From assembly GCF_034314165.1 (NCBI RefSeq), contig NZ_JAVIWK010000001.1, positions 5,595,001-5,659,000 on the forward strand: a stretch of 64,000 bases of DNA. The letters are read 5' to 3'. Made by a program: the position numbers and the translations under genes. Shown here in pieces: positions 8,664 through 18,794 of the stretch; the first letter of the stretch is position 1, and every line of letters begins with the position of its first letter. This DNA is from Pseudomonas sp. Bout1. Lineage in GTDB: Bacteria; Pseudomonadota; Gammaproteobacteria; Pseudomonadales; Pseudomonadaceae. The notes under the pieces were generated by a model. It had not been told where the DNA came from and ran no database searches. It worked only from the letters and a program-made list of their open reading frames with translations.

Positions 8664-10172
8664 ATGCGTATCCACGTCAGCTTCATCGACCGCGTCGGCA
8701 TCACCCAGGAAGTCCTGGCCCTGCTCGGTGGGCGCAATCTCAACCTGGATGCGGTGGAAATGGTCCCGCCCAACGTCTACATCGACGCGCCAACCCTGAG
8801 CGCCGAGGTGCTGGAAGAACTGCGCGATGCGCTGTTCAGCGTGCGCGGCGTGCAAGCCGTGACCGTGGTCGACATCCTCCCCGGCCAGCGCCAGCACCTG
8901 CAACTCGACGCCCTGCTCGCAGCCATGACCGACCCGGTATTGGCCCTGGACAGCGCCGGCAAGATCCTGCTGGCCAACCCGGCATTGATCGCGCTGTATG
9001 GCCGCGAGCCCGCTGGCGAAAGCATCAACGAGCTGTTCGACGACCCGACGCTGCAGGCCACCTTGCTCGAACACGGTTTTCGCCTGGCCCTGCGGGAAAT
9101 CAGCGTCAACGGCCAGACCCTGCTGCTGGACGCCACGCCGATCACCGACGCCGGCGCCCTGCTGACCCTGTACCAACCCAACCGCATTGGCGAACAACTG
9201 TCTGCGTTGCACCACGACCACGCCGAAGGCTTCGATGCACTGCTGGGCGAGTCCCCGGCGATCCGCACCCTCAAGGCGCGGGCGCAACGGGTGGCGGCGC
9301 TGGATGCACCGTTGTTGATCCAGGGCGAGACCGGCACCGGCAAGGAACTGGTCGCCCGCGCCTGCCATGCCATCAGCGCGCGCCACAGTGCGCCGTTCCT
9401 GGCATTGAACTGCGCGGCGCTGCCGGAGAACCTCGCCGAAAGCGAGCTGTTCGGCTACGCCCCCGGCGCCTTTACCGGCGCCCAGCGCGGCGGCAAGCCG
9501 GGGCTGATGGAACTGGCGAACCAGGGCACGGTATTTTTGGATGAGATAGGCGAGATGTCGCCGTATTTGCAGGCCAAATTGCTGCGCTTTCTGAATGACG
9601 GCAGCTTCCGGCGGGTGGGCGGCGACCGTGAGGTGAAGGTCAATGTGCGGATCCTCAGCGCCACTCATCGCGACCTGGAAAAGATGGTCAGCGAAGGCAC
9701 CTTTCGCGAAGACCTGTTCTACCGCCTGAACGTGCTCAACGTCGAAGTGCCGCCCCTGCGCGAACGCGGCCAGGACATCCTGCTGCTGGCCCGCTACTTC
9801 ATGCAGCAAGCCTGCGCGCAGATCCAGCGCCCGGTCTGCCGCCTGGCGCCGGGCACTTACCCGGCGCTGTTGGGCAACCGTTGGCCGGGCAACGTGCGGC
9901 AGTTGCAGAACGTAATCTTCCGCGCCGCCGCCATTTGCGAAAGCAGCCTGGTGGACATCGGCGACCTGGACATCGCCGGCACCTCGGTGGCGCGCCAGAG
10001 CGATGGTGAAGTCGACAGTCTGGAGCAGGCGGTAGAAGACTTCGAACGCGGGCTGCTGGAGAAGCTGTATGTCAGCTATCCGTCCACCCGCCAGTTGGCC
10101 AGTCGCCTGCAAACCTCCCATACCGCCATTGCCCATCGCCTGCGCAAATACGGCATTCCCAACAAGCCGTGA
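8664..10172 (+). CDS. gcsR: TyrR-like sigma-54-dependent activator of glycine cleavage (GcsR type)
   Basis: Enhancer-binding protein of 502 residues. It has an N-terminal ACT-like region (about 1-75), a PAS-like region (about 80-190), a sigma-54 AAA+ domain (about 200-440) and a C-terminal helix-turn-helix (RQLASRLQTSHTAIAHRL). Walker A is GETGTGKE at residues 221-228. The sigma-54 contact loop GAFTGA is intact at 268-273; E. coli TyrR lacks it. Walker B is VFLDEIGE. In P. aeruginosa the TyrR-like GcsR drives gcvH2-gcvP2-glyA2-sdaA-gcvT2. The same operon follows here behind a sigma-54 promoter, so I assign GcsR rather than PhhR. The start ATG lacks a strong SD but fits the family N-terminus. 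Confidence 0.85.
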   Translation: MRIHVSFIDRVGITQEVLALLGGRNLNLDAVEMVPPNVYIDAPTLSAEVLEELRDALFSVRGVQAVTVVDILPGQRQHLQLDALLAAMTDPVLALDSAGKILLANPALIALYGREPAGESINELFDDPTLQATLLEHGFRLALREISVNGQTLLLDATPITDAGALLTLYQPNRIGEQLSALHHDHAEGFDALLGESPAIRTLKARAQRVAALDAPLLIQGETGTGKELVARACHAISARHSAPFLALNCAALPENLAESELFGYAPGAFTGAQRGGKPGLMELANQGTVFLDEIGEMSPYLQAKLLRFLNDGSFRRVGGDREVKVNVRILSATHRDLEKMVSEGTFREDLFYRLNVLNVEVPPLRERGQDILLLARYFMQQACAQIQRPVCRLAPGTYPALLGNRWPGNVRQLQNVIFRAAAICESSLVDIGDLDIAGTSVARQSDGEVDSLEQAVEDFERGLLEKLYVSYPSTRQLASRLQTSHTAIAHRLRKYGIPNKP

Positions 10173-10188
10173 CTGCACACAGTAAAAT

Positions 10189-10273
10189 GTGGGAGCTGGC
10201 TTGCCTGCGATAGCGGTGTCGACTAACCCAACGCTATCGCAGCGGTGTGACGTTTCGACAAGCCAGCTCCCAC
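10189..10273. repeat. REPIN between gcsR and the gcv promoter region
   Basis: GTGGGAGCTGGCTTGCCTGC at the left and GACAAGCCAGCTCCCAC at the right form an inverted pair. It begins 17 bp after the gcsR stop and probably helps end gcsR transcription before the gcv regulatory sites. Confidence 0.88.
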
Positions 10274-10315
10274 ATTGATTGCATTCCAACGTTGCTATCA
10301 AAAGCGACCTCCGTC

Positions 10316-10333
10316 TGTACTGAAAGCGCTACA
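10316..10333. promoter_or_regulatory. GcsR/TyrR-like operator, site A
   Basis: An 18-bp TGTA-N10-TACA dyad (TGTACTGAAAGCGCTACA) upstream of gcvH. The length and ends match TyrR-type boxes (TGTAAA-N6-TTTACA). It lies 19 bp, start to start, from site B. Confidence 0.65.
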
Positions 10334-10334
10334 G

Positions 10335-10352
10335 CGGAACGATATCGATACA
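10335..10352 (-). promoter_or_regulatory. GcsR operator, site B
   Basis: On the minus strand this 18-mer reads TGTATCGATATCGTTCCG. It matches 13 of 14 defined bases of the P. aeruginosa GcsR repeat as I remember it (TGTAACG-N4-CGTTCCG). It is in tandem with site A. Confidence 0.7.
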
Positions 10353-10415
10353 GCCCACTGCAACCGTCGCCATGCAAGGCTTTGATCCTCATAGGCTTTT
10401 TTTCAACGGCCCAGC

Positions 10416-10433
10416 TGTATCGATATCGCTACA
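10416..10433 (+). promoter_or_regulatory. GcsR/TyrR-like operator, site C
   Basis: TGTATCGATATCGCTACA is an 18-bp TGTA-N10-TACA dyad sharing its first 13 bases with site B read on the other strand. It lies about 64 bp upstream of the -24/-12 promoter, a usual distance for an enhancer-binding protein. Confidence 0.68.
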
Positions 10434-10496
10434 GCCAACTTTCGAACATCACCTGCCATAATCAGTAACCAACTGTTTTATAACAATAAAAAAACA

Positions 10497-10513
10497 TTGG
10501 CCGCGTTTTTGCT
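10497..10513 (+). promoter_or_regulatory. Sigma-54 (-24/-12) promoter of the gcvH operon
   Basis: TTGGCCGCGTTTTTGCT carries the invariant GG and GC dinucleotides exactly 10 bases apart, as in the TGGCAC-N5-TTGC consensus. The expected start is near 10524, giving a leader of about 50 bases, which is too short for a glycine riboswitch. The three GcsR-like boxes upstream support it. Confidence 0.75.
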
Positions 10514-10573
10514 AAGTAACTCCCCATTATTCCAATCCCGTCCACCAGACGAATCTGGCCCTGAGGAGTTTCC

Positions 10574-10957
10574 ATGAGCGAGTTGCGCTTTACTGAAGAT
10601 CACGAATGGCTGCGCGCCGAAGCCGACGGCAGCGTGACCGTGGGCATTACCGCTTTTGCGCAGAACGCGCTGGGTGATGTGGTTTTCGTGCAACTGCCTG
10701 AGCTGCAGGCTTACGACAAGGGTGCAGAAGCCTCCACCGTTGAGTCGGTCAAGGCCGCCAGCGGCGTGTACATGCCGCTGGACGGCGAAGTGCTCGAAGT
10801 GAACGACAAGCTCGACGCCAGCCCCGAGCTGGTCAACGAAGACCCGATGGGCGAAGGCTGGTTCTTCCGCTTTAAACCGGCTGACGCCGATGCAGTAGCC
10901 AGGCTGTTGGATCAGGATGCGTACGACCGCCTGATCAAAGCCAACGCTGAAGCCTGA
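10574..10957 (+). CDS. gcvH: Glycine cleavage system H protein
   Basis: Lipoyl carrier that shuttles the aminomethyl group between P, T and L proteins of the glycine cleavage complex. It has 127 residues. The lipoylated lysine is Lys60 in [10 protein letters not shown]. The ATG follows GAGGAG. It is the first gene of the operon and lies 10 bp before gcvP. Because of its GcsR-controlled context it corresponds to the inducible gcvH2 set rather than the housekeeping copy. Confidence 0.96.
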   Translation: MSELRFTEDHEWLRAEADGSVTVGITAFAQNALGDVVFVQLPELQAYDKGAEASTVESVKAASGVYMPLDGEVLEVNDKLDASPELVNEDPMGEGWFFRFKPADADAVARLLDQDAYDRLIKANAEA

Positions 10958-10967
10958 GGAGCGCGCC

Positions 10968-13814
10968 ATGACTAACCTGACCACCGCCAACGAATTCATC
11001 GCCCGCCACATCGGCCCGCGCCAGGACGACGAGCAACACATGCTCGCCACCCTGGGCTTTGATTCCCTCGAAGCCCTGAGCGCCAGCGTGATCCCGGAGA
11101 GCATCAAGGGCACCGCCGTGCTGGGCTTGAGCGACGGCCTGAGCGAAGCCGATGCACTGGCTTCGATCAAGGCCATCGCCGCCAAGAACGAGCTGTTCAA
11201 GACCTACATCGGCCAGGGCTACTACAACTGCCACACGCCGTCGCCGATCCTGCGCAACCTGCTGGAAAACCCGGCCTGGTACACCGCCTACACGCCTTAC
11301 CAGCCTGAGATTTCCCAGGGCCGCCTGGAGTCGCTGCTGAACTTCCAGACGCTGATCAGCGACCTCACCGGCCTGCCGATCGCCAACGCATCCTTGCTGG
11401 ACGAAGCCACCGCCGCCGCCGAAGCCATGACCTTCTGCAAACGCCTGAGCAAGAACAAAGGCAGCAATGCGTTCTTCGCCTCCGTGCACAGCCACCCGCA
11501 AACCCTCGACGTGCTGCGCACCCGTGCCGAGCCGCTGGGCATCGACGTGGTTGTGGGCGACGAGCGTGAACTGACCGACGTCAGCAGCTTCTTCGGTGCC
11601 CTGCTGCAGTACCCGGCGAGCAACGGTGACGTGTTCGACTACCGCGAACTGACCGAGCGCTTCCACGCCGCCAACGCACTGGTAGCCGTGGCCGCTGACC
11701 TGCTGGCCCTGACCCTGCTGGCCCCGCCGGGCGAGTTTGGCGCCGACGTGGCCATCGGCAGCGCACAACGCTTTGGCGTACCGCTGGGCTTCGGTGGCCC
11801 GCATGCGGCGTACTTCTCTACCAAGGATGCGTTCAAGCGCGACATGCCGGGCCGTCTGGTCGGCGTCTCGGTTGACCGTTTCGGCAAGCCGGCCCTGCGC
11901 CTGGCCATGCAGACCCGCGAGCAACATATCCGCCGCGAGAAAGCCACCAGCAACATCTGCACCGCTCAAGTGCTGTTGGCCAACATCGCCAGCATGTATG
12001 CCGTGTACCACGGCCCTGAAGGCCTGACCCAGATCGCCAATCGCATTCATCACCTGACCGCGATCTTCGCCAAAGGCTTGAGCGCATTGGGCCTGACGGT
12101 TGAACAAGCCAACTTCTTCGACACCCTGACGATTAAAACCGGCGCGCAAACCGCCGCCCTGCACGACCAGGCCCGCGCCCAGCGCATCAACCTGCGTGTG
12201 GTCGATGGTGAGCGTGTTGGCCTGTCGGTGGACGAAACCACTTCACAAGCCGATATCGAAACCCTGTGGAGCGTGTTCGCCGGCGGCAAAGCCCTGCCCG
12301 ACTTCGCCGCACTGGCTACCAGCGTTGAAAGCACCTTGCCGGCCGCGCTGCTGCGCCAGTCGCCGATCCTCAGCCACCCGGTGTTCAACCGTTACCACTC
12401 CGAAACCGAGCTGATGCGCTACCTGCGCAAGCTGGCCGACAAGGACCTGGCCCTGGACCGCACCATGATCCCGCTGGGCTCGTGCACCATGAAGCTCAAC
12501 GCCGCCAGCGAAATGATCCCGGTGACCTGGGCTGAATTCGGTGCCCTGCACCCGTTCGCGCCAGCCGCGCAAAGCGCCGGCTATCAGCAACTGACCACCG
12601 AGCTGGAAGCCATGCTCTGTGCGGCCACCGGTTATGACGCGATCTCCCTGCAACCGAACGCCGGTTCCCAGGGCGAGTACGCGGGCTTGCTGGCGATTCG
12701 TGCCTATCACCAGAGCCGTGGCGAAGAACGCCGCGACATCTGCCTGATCCCCTCGTCGGCCCATGGCACCAACCCGGCCACCGCCAACATGGCCGGCATG
12801 CGTGTGGTGGTCACCGCGTGCGATGCACGCGGTAACGTCGACATCGAAGACCTGCGCGCCAAGGCCATCGAGCACCGCGAGCACCTCGCTGCGCTGATGA
12901 TCACCTACCCGTCCACCCACGGCGTGTTCGAAGAAGGCATCCGCGAAATCTGCGGGGTCATTCATGACAACGGCGGCCAGGTGTACATCGACGGTGCCAA
13001 CATGAACGCCATGGTCGGCCTCTGCGCGCCGGGCAAGTTCGGCGGCGACGTGTCCCACCTGAACCTGCACAAAACCTTCTGCATTCCCCACGGTGGTGGC
13101 GGCCCGGGCGTTGGCCCGATTGGCGTCAAGTCGCACCTCACGTCGTTTTTGCCGGGCCACGCGGCCATGGAGCGCAAGGAAGGCGCGGTATGCGCCGCAC
13201 CGTTCGGCAGCGCGAGCATTTTGCCGATCACCTGGATGTACATCAGCATGATGGGCGGCGCGGGCCTCAAGCGCGCTTCGCAGCTGGCGATCCTGAATGC
13301 CAACTACATTTCCCGTCGCCTGGAAGAGCACTACCCCGTGCTGTATACCGGCAGCAATGGCCTGGTGGCCCACGAATGCATCCTCGACCTGCGCCCGTTG
13401 AAAGACAGCAGCGGCATCAGCGTGGATGACGTGGCCAAGCGTCTGATCGATTTTGGTTTCCACGCCCCGACCATGTCGTTCCCGGTGGCTGGCACCTTGA
13501 TGATCGAACCGACCGAAAGCGAATCCAGGGAGGAACTGGACCGCTTCTGCGACGCGATGATCGCCATCCGCGAAGAGATTCGCGCGGTGGAAAATGGCGC
13601 GCTGGACAAGGACGACAACCCGCTGAAAAACGCGCCACACACTGCCGCGGAACTGGTTGGCGAATGGAGCCACCCATACAGCCGTGAACAAGCGGTGTAC
13701 CCGGTAGCGTCGCTGATCGAAGCCAAGTACTGGCCACCGGTTGGCCGGGTCGACAACGTGTTTGGCGATCGCAACCTGGTGTGCGCGTGCCCGTCGATCG
13801 AAAGCTACGCGTAA
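10968..13814 (+). CDS. gcvP: Glycine dehydrogenase (decarboxylating), P protein
   Basis: PLP-dependent decarboxylase of the glycine cleavage system, the homodimeric long form with 948 residues. The PLP lysine is Lys702 in [17 protein letters not shown]. Conserved stretches include SSAHGTNPA and [10 protein letters not shown]. The ATG has GAGGAG upstream and follows gcvH closely. In P. aeruginosa glyA2 follows this gene; here the next coding sequence is sdaA, with a REPIN in the gap. Confidence 0.97.
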   Translation: MTNLTTANEFIARHIGPRQDDEQHMLATLGFDSLEALSASVIPESIKGTAVLGLSDGLSEADALASIKAIAAKNELFKTYIGQGYYNCHTPSPILRNLLENPAWYTAYTPYQPEISQGRLESLLNFQTLISDLTGLPIANASLLDEATAAAEAMTFCKRLSKNKGSNAFFASVHSHPQTLDVLRTRAEPLGIDVVVGDERELTDVSSFFGALLQYPASNGDVFDYRELTERFHAANALVAVAADLLALTLLAPPGEFGADVAIGSAQRFGVPLGFGGPHAAYFSTKDAFKRDMPGRLVGVSVDRFGKPALRLAMQTREQHIRREKATSNICTAQVLLANIASMYAVYHGPEGLTQIANRIHHLTAIFAKGLSALGLTVEQANFFDTLTIKTGAQTAALHDQARAQRINLRVVDGERVGLSVDETTSQADIETLWSVFAGGKALPDFAALATSVESTLPAALLRQSPILSHPVFNRYHSETELMRYLRKLADKDLALDRTMIPLGSCTMKLNAASEMIPVTWAEFGALHPFAPAAQSAGYQQLTTELEAMLCAATGYDAISLQPNAGSQGEYAGLLAIRAYHQSRGEERRDICLIPSSAHGTNPATANMAGMRVVVTACDARGNVDIEDLRAKAIEHREHLAALMITYPSTHGVFEEGIREICGVIHDNGGQVYIDGANMNAMVGLCAPGKFGGDVSHLNLHKTFCIPHGGGGPGVGPIGVKSHLTSFLPGHAAMERKEGAVCAAPFGSASILPITWMYISMMGGAGLKRASQLAILNANYISRRLEEHYPVLYTGSNGLVAHECILDLRPLKDSSGISVDDVAKRLIDFGFHAPTMSFPVAGTLMIEPTESESREELDRFCDAMIAIREEIRAVENGALDKDDNPLKNAPHTAAELVGEWSHPYSREQAVYPVASLIEAKYWPPVGRVDNVFGDRNLVCACPSIESYA

Positions 13815-13838
13815 CCTGACCGGTAGAACGCGATCAAT

Positions 13839-13956
13839 GTGGGAGCTGGCTTTTGTGGGAGCTGGCTTGCCTGCGATGCAAGCACCTCGGTCTATCCGGT
13901 AGACCCGGGTGATGCTATCGCAGGCAAGCCAGCTCCCACACAAGCCCGGCTCCCAC
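13839..13956. repeat. REPIN between gcvP and sdaA
   Basis: Doubled REP starts at the left (GTGGGAGCTGGCTTTT, then GTGGGAGCTGGCTTGCC) face a doubled right end (GGCAAGCCAGCTCCCAC, then GCCCGGCTCCCAC). It occupies the place where glyA2 sits in P. aeruginosa. Confidence 0.88.
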
Positions 13957-14003
13957 ATTGGACCGCGTACATCCGTCCAATAATAAGAAACCGGAGAACA
14001 ACC

Positions 14004-15380
<1,377 letters not shown>

Positions 15381-15419
15381 CGCCCACAAGCGCGCCAGCA
15401 CGTTTTTCAGGAGCTGAAT

Positions 15420-16544
15420 ATGTCCACCGAAACCCTGTTGAAAACCCCGTTGCACGCCCTGCACATCGAGCTGGGCGCGCGCATGGTGCCGTTCGCCGGC
15501 TACGACATGCCGGTGCAATACCCACTGGGCGTGATGAAGGAGCACCTGCATACCCGTGAACAGGCCGGGTTGTTCGATGTGTCGCACATGGGCCAGATCC
15601 GCCTGACCGGCGCCGGTGCCGCCAAGGCCCTGGAAAGCCTGGTGCCGGTCGACATCATCGACCTGCCGGTGGGTATGCAGCGCTACGCGATGTTCACCAA
15701 CGAGCAAGGCGGCATCCTGGATGACCTGATGGTCGCCAACCTGGGTAACGACGAACTGTTCCTGGTGGTCAACGCCGCGTGCAAAGACCAGGACCTGGCC
15801 CACCTGCGCCAGCACATCGGCGAGCAGTGCACGATTGAGCCGCTGTTCGAGGAACGCGCACTTCTGGCCCTGCAAGGCCCGGCCGCCGTCAGCGTACTGG
15901 CGCGGCTGGCACCGGAGGTCAAGCACATGACCTTCATGCAATTTGCACCAACCCGCCTGCTGGGCGTGGACTGCTACGTCAGCCGCTCGGGCTACACCGG
16001 CGAAGACGGTTTCGAAATCTCGGTGCCGGCCGCCAGTGCCGAAGCCCTGGCCCGCAGCCTGCTGGCCGAAGCCGAAGTACAGGCCATCGGCCTGGGCGCC
16101 CGCGACTCCCTGCGCCTGGAAGCCGGCCTGTGCCTCTACGGCCATGACATGAACACCGAGACCACGCCGATTGAAGCCAGCCTGCTGTGGGCGATTTCCA
16201 AGGCCCGTCGCGCAGACGGCCCACGTGCTGGCGGCTTCCCGGGCGCCGATGTGATCTACACCCAGCAACAAACCGGTGTCAGCCGCAAACGCGTGGGCCT
16301 GTTGCCGCAGGAACGCACGCCGGTCCGTGAAGGTGCAGAAATCGTCGACGCACACGGCACTGTGATCGGCAGCGTGTGCAGCGGCGGCTTTGGCCCAAGC
16401 CTCGGGGGCCCGCTGGCCATGGGTTACCTGGACAGCGCATTTATCGCGCTGGACACCGAAGTATGGGCATTGGTACGTGGGAAAAAGGTACCTCTTCGTG
16501 TAAGTAAAATGCCATTCGTGCCACAACGTTACTACCGAGGTTGA
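15420..16544 (+). CDS. gcvT: Glycine cleavage system aminomethyltransferase (T protein)
   Basis: Transfers the methylene group from the lipoyl arm of H protein to tetrahydrofolate, releasing ammonia. It has 374 residues with a typical folate-binding start ([14 protein letters not shown]), FDVSHMGQ, and [17 protein letters not shown] precedes the ATG and the gene starts 39 bp after sdaA. It is the last gene of the operon; a strong hairpin follows its stop codon. Confidence 0.96.
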   Translation: MSTETLLKTPLHALHIELGARMVPFAGYDMPVQYPLGVMKEHLHTREQAGLFDVSHMGQIRLTGAGAAKALESLVPVDIIDLPVGMQRYAMFTNEQGGILDDLMVANLGNDELFLVVNAACKDQDLAHLRQHIGEQCTIEPLFEERALLALQGPAAVSVLARLAPEVKHMTFMQFAPTRLLGVDCYVSRSGYTGEDGFEISVPAASAEALARSLLAEAEVQAIGLGARDSLRLEAGLCLYGHDMNTETTPIEASLLWAISKARRADGPRAGGFPGADVIYTQQQTGVSRKRVGLLPQERTPVREGAEIVDAHGTVIGSVCSGGFGPSLGGPLAMGYLDSAFIALDTEVWALVRGKKVPLRVSKMPFVPQRYYRG

Positions 16545-16565
16545 TTGACTGTTCCTATAAGTAAC

Positions 16566-16604
16566 GCGGTTGCGTTAACGTGCACTAATCTGTAACGCAA
16601 CCGC
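16566..16604. repeat. Perfect 12-bp inverted repeat after gcvT
   Basis: GCGGTTGCGTTA and TAACGCAACCGC are separated by 15 bases, starting 21 bp after the gcvT stop. No T-run follows, so it is not a classical terminator. It could protect the mRNA 3' end or be a DNA operator. It is followed by the nested hairpins described next. Confidence 0.6.
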
Positions 16605-16621
16605 CACATTAAAGTGCACTG

Positions 16622-16751
16622 TCGATAGTCAATGTTATGTTCCATCACCTATAACAAGTGACGGAAACTATCGAATAAACGGGATCCACATTGTGCGCTT
16701 AAGTGCCATTAAGCCGAGCAAAACCAGGGCTTTTGCCGGGGCTTGTTTTTT
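16622..16751 (+). ncRNA. Candidate structured RNA ending in an intrinsic terminator
   Basis: Nested dyads TCGATAGT...ACTATCGA (16622-16629 with 16667-16674) and TGTTAT...ATAACA (16633-16638 with 16651-16656) are followed by a terminator-like hairpin at 16711-16751. The length, about 130 bases, and the layout fit a small RNA. Alternatives are the 3' end of the gcv transcript or an attenuated leader of the cold-shock gene. I see no convincing sigma-70 promoter and recognise no Rfam family. Confidence 0.35.
16711..16751 (+). terminator. Intrinsic terminator between gcvT and the cold-shock gene
   Basis: Outer arms AAGCC/GGCTT and inner arms GCAAAA/TTTTGC close a 7-base loop and are followed by GTTTTTT. 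It can end gcv operon transcription or the candidate RNA upstream. Together with the dyads before it and an unremarkable stretch to 16933, it accounts for the 389-bp gap. Confidence 0.65.
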
Positions 16752-16933
16752 CGGTCTTAGTTGGCGTAGAGTTTGCTCACTGTGTTTGCATGGGTCGCTT
16801 TGAACCTGGACCTGGGCAGTAGCCAAAGTTTGCTACAACCCGTTCGACGTCTCTTACTTTCCAGCAACCCAGCCCAGTACTCTTTCATGTGAAAGGGGCT
16901 GTCATTAATTTTTTGCGTCAAGGAAACAAGAAA

Positions 16934-17146
16934 ATGGCTGATCGTCAGAGCGGTACCGTCAAGTGGTTTAACGACGAAAAAGGGTTTGGTTTTATCACTC
17001 CAGAAAGCGGTCCGGATCTGTTCGTCCACTTCCGCGCTATTCAGGGCAACGGCTTCAAAAGCCTGAAAGAAGGCCAGAAAGTGACCTTCATCGCGGTGCA
17101 AGGCCAGAAAGGCATGCAGGCCGACGAAGTACAAGCAGAAGGCTGA
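16934..17146 (+). CDS. CspA-family cold-shock protein
   Basis: Single-stranded nucleic-acid chaperone of 70 residues with one cold-shock domain. RNP1 is KGFGFI and RNP2 LFVHF; the N-terminus reads [11 protein letters not shown]. The start is the ATG at 16934 with AAGGAAA upstream; a longer in-frame start at 16889 would add a non-conserved tail. The leader appears long (no clear promoter within 100 bp), as in cold-induced csp genes. Its own terminator follows. Confidence 0.93.
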   Translation: MADRQSGTVKWFNDEKGFGFITPESGPDLFVHFRAIQGNGFKSLKEGQKVTFIAVQGQKGMQADEVQAEG

Positions 17147-17159
17147 TCCTTGCTGCGAC

Positions 17160-17193
17160 AAAAAGCCCCTGATATGACATCAGGGGCTTTTTT
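17160..17193 (+). terminator. Intrinsic terminator of the cold-shock gene
   Basis: AAAAAGCCCCTGAT and ATCAGGGGCTTTTTT pair perfectly around a 5-base loop, followed directly by a T-run. Confidence 0.93.
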
Positions 17194-17241
17194 ATGCGCG
17201 TTCTTCCGTAAAATGGCGTTTTTCCTGCCGAGAGCCATGCC

Positions 17242-17730
17242 ATGTCGAAACACCTGCTGAGTCCCCAGGGCGAGTTTCCCGCCGTAGGGCTGGGTCGTCG
17301 CCTGGCAGCGATGTTCTATGATTTTTTGTTGTGCACGGCCTTGCTGATTGTCACGGCCTTTATCTACAAGCTGGTGTGGATGGGGTTTGTCGGGGAGGCC
17401 AAGCTGCGCGCGCTTTCTGAATCGGGTGCGCTGGATGGTGACCCGCTGTTGTCGACGATTTTGTTTTTTGTGTTGTTTGGTTTTTTTGCCAAGTTCTGGA
17501 CGCATTCGGGGCAGACCCTGGGCATGCAGGTTTGGGGGGTGCGGGTGCAGAACGCCGATGGGTCACGGATCAGTTTGTGGCAAGCGCTGCTACGGTTCGT
17601 GGTGTCGATTGCGTCTTGGTTATGCGTGGGGTTGGGGTTTATCTGGTCGTTGTTCGACAAGCAGAAACGCAGTTGGCATGACCTGTATTCCGACACGCAG
17701 TTGGTGCGGGTTCCGAAGAAAAAGAAGTAG
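17242..17730 (+). CDS. RDD family membrane protein
   Basis: Predicted inner-membrane protein of 162 residues with three hydrophobic segments (about 28-48, 70-90 and 112-135). The RDD-type signature is the N-terminal GLGRRLAAMFYDFLL and, after the second segment, TLGMQVWGVRV; the C-terminus ends in a lysine-rich tail. Family members are diverse and mostly uncharacterised, some acting in ion exchange. It is monocistronic, between the csp terminator and a REPIN, and converges on rsmJ. Confidence 0.85.
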   Translation: MSKHLLSPQGEFPAVGLGRRLAAMFYDFLLCTALLIVTAFIYKLVWMGFVGEAKLRALSESGALDGDPLLSTILFFVLFGFFAKFWTHSGQTLGMQVWGVRVQNADGSRISLWQALLRFVVSIASWLCVGLGFIWSLFDKQKRSWHDLYSDTQLVRVPKKKK

Positions 17731-17784
17731 GTTTTGGGCGTTGCTGTGATCAGGGCTGATAGGGGTTGCGCCCACAAGCCCACT

Positions 17785-17869
17785 GTAGGAGCTGGCTTGC
17801 CGGCGATGGCATCAACGGGGTGTACCTGATACATCGAGGTGCCTGCATCGCCGGCAAGCCAGCTCCTAC
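17785..17869. repeat. REPIN (GTAGGAGC variant) between convergent genes
   Basis: GTAGGAGCTGGCTTGCCGGC at the left pairs with GCCGGCAAGCCAGCTCCTAC at the right. The inner loop contains gtacctgatacatcgag, a segment shared with other REPINs here. Confidence 0.88.
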
Positions 17870-17915
17870 AGCTTTCGCTCTGGATCTTGCCCTGTTGATC
17901 GGCCCCAAACCCGCC

Positions 17916-18698
17916 TCAAGATTTCAGCGCTTTCTTCGGATAAATGTCATAACGGCTGGACTTCCCATCCAACGCATGGCTTGGCTTGGGTCCGTCAATA
18001 CACGGCGCCTTACGCGGCCGCTTCACCACCACCCGGTGACTGGCAAGCGCCAATGCAGCCGCAAGCAAGGCCGGCGCATCAGGATCATCCCCCACCAGGG
18101 GCCGAAACAACCGCATCTCTTTCTTCACCAGCGCGGTCTTCTCCCGATGCGGAAACATCGGGTCCAGATAAATCACCTGAGGCGGCTCCCCCTCCCAATC
18201 ACGCATCACCTCGATCGAATTGCCCTTGAGCAACCGCATCCGCGCCACAATCGGTGCCACCTCAAAATCCTCGGCCCCGCGCGCCAAGCCGTCTTCCAGC
18301 AACGCTCCAATCAACGGCTGCCGCTCAATCAGGCTCATCTCACACCCAAGGCTGGCCAGCACGAATGCATCCTTGCCCAGCCCCGCCGTAGCGTCCAACA
18401 CCCGCGGCCGCACGCCCTGAGCCACGCCCACCGCCTTGGCAATCATCTGCCCACTGCCACCACCGTACAAACGCCGATGCGCCGCACCACCTTCCACAAA
18501 ATCCACCCGCACTGGCCCTGGCGCATCAGGCCCCAGCTGTTGCAGCTGCAAGCCCTGCTCACCGACCTGCAAGGCAAAGTCCGCCTCATCCAGCTGCAAA
18601 GGCAACCCGAGCTGCTCGGCCCAGTGCTGGGCACGGGCCTGGAAACCGTCCGCCAAGGCCTCGACCCGGATGCGGCTGGCCGCTGGTTGTTCACTCAT
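17916..18698 (-). CDS. rsmJ: 16S rRNA (guanine-1516-N2)-methyltransferase RsmJ
   Basis: SAM-dependent methyltransferase predicted to modify G1516 of 16S rRNA. It has 260 residues. The SAM-binding motif is [19 protein letters not shown] and the catalytic NPPY-like element is [10 protein letters not shown]; family-typical [14 protein letters not shown] precedes them. The gene is divergent from the unrecognised repeat protein gene, with only 96 bp between starts. Confidence 0.92.
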   Translation of the reverse strand: MSEQPAASRIRVEALADGFQARAQHWAEQLGLPLQLDEADFALQVGEQGLQLQQLGPDAPGPVRVDFVEGGAAHRRLYGGGSGQMIAKAVGVAQGVRPRVLDATAGLGKDAFVLASLGCEMSLIERQPLIGALLEDGLARGAEDFEVAPIVARMRLLKGNSIEVMRDWEGEPPQVIYLDPMFPHREKTALVKKEMRLFRPLVGDDPDAPALLAAALALASHRVVVKRPRKAPCIDGPKPSHALDGKSSRYDIYPKKALKS

Positions 18699-18794
18699 CT
18701 GTCACTTCGCTCAAAAATATTAAGGATCGGCGAAAAGCGGCCGATAAAAAAAAGGATCAGGCATTTTGCCAGAGCTGAGCGACGATCGAGAGAA

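Noticed and set aside
10514..10573. Glycine riboswitch in the gcvH leader
   Set aside because: The predicted leader is only about 50 bases after the sigma-54 start; no tandem aptamer could fit.
7006..13956. Repeated GTGGGAGC elements as a possible CRISPR array
   Set aside because: They are inverted pairs scattered kilobases apart, not direct repeats with regular spacers, and no cas genes are present.
17766..18794. Long in-frame upstream extension of the repeat protein at 18795
   Set aside because: It would run antisense through rsmJ and a REPIN; the ATG at 18795 with GAGAG upstream is a reasonable start.
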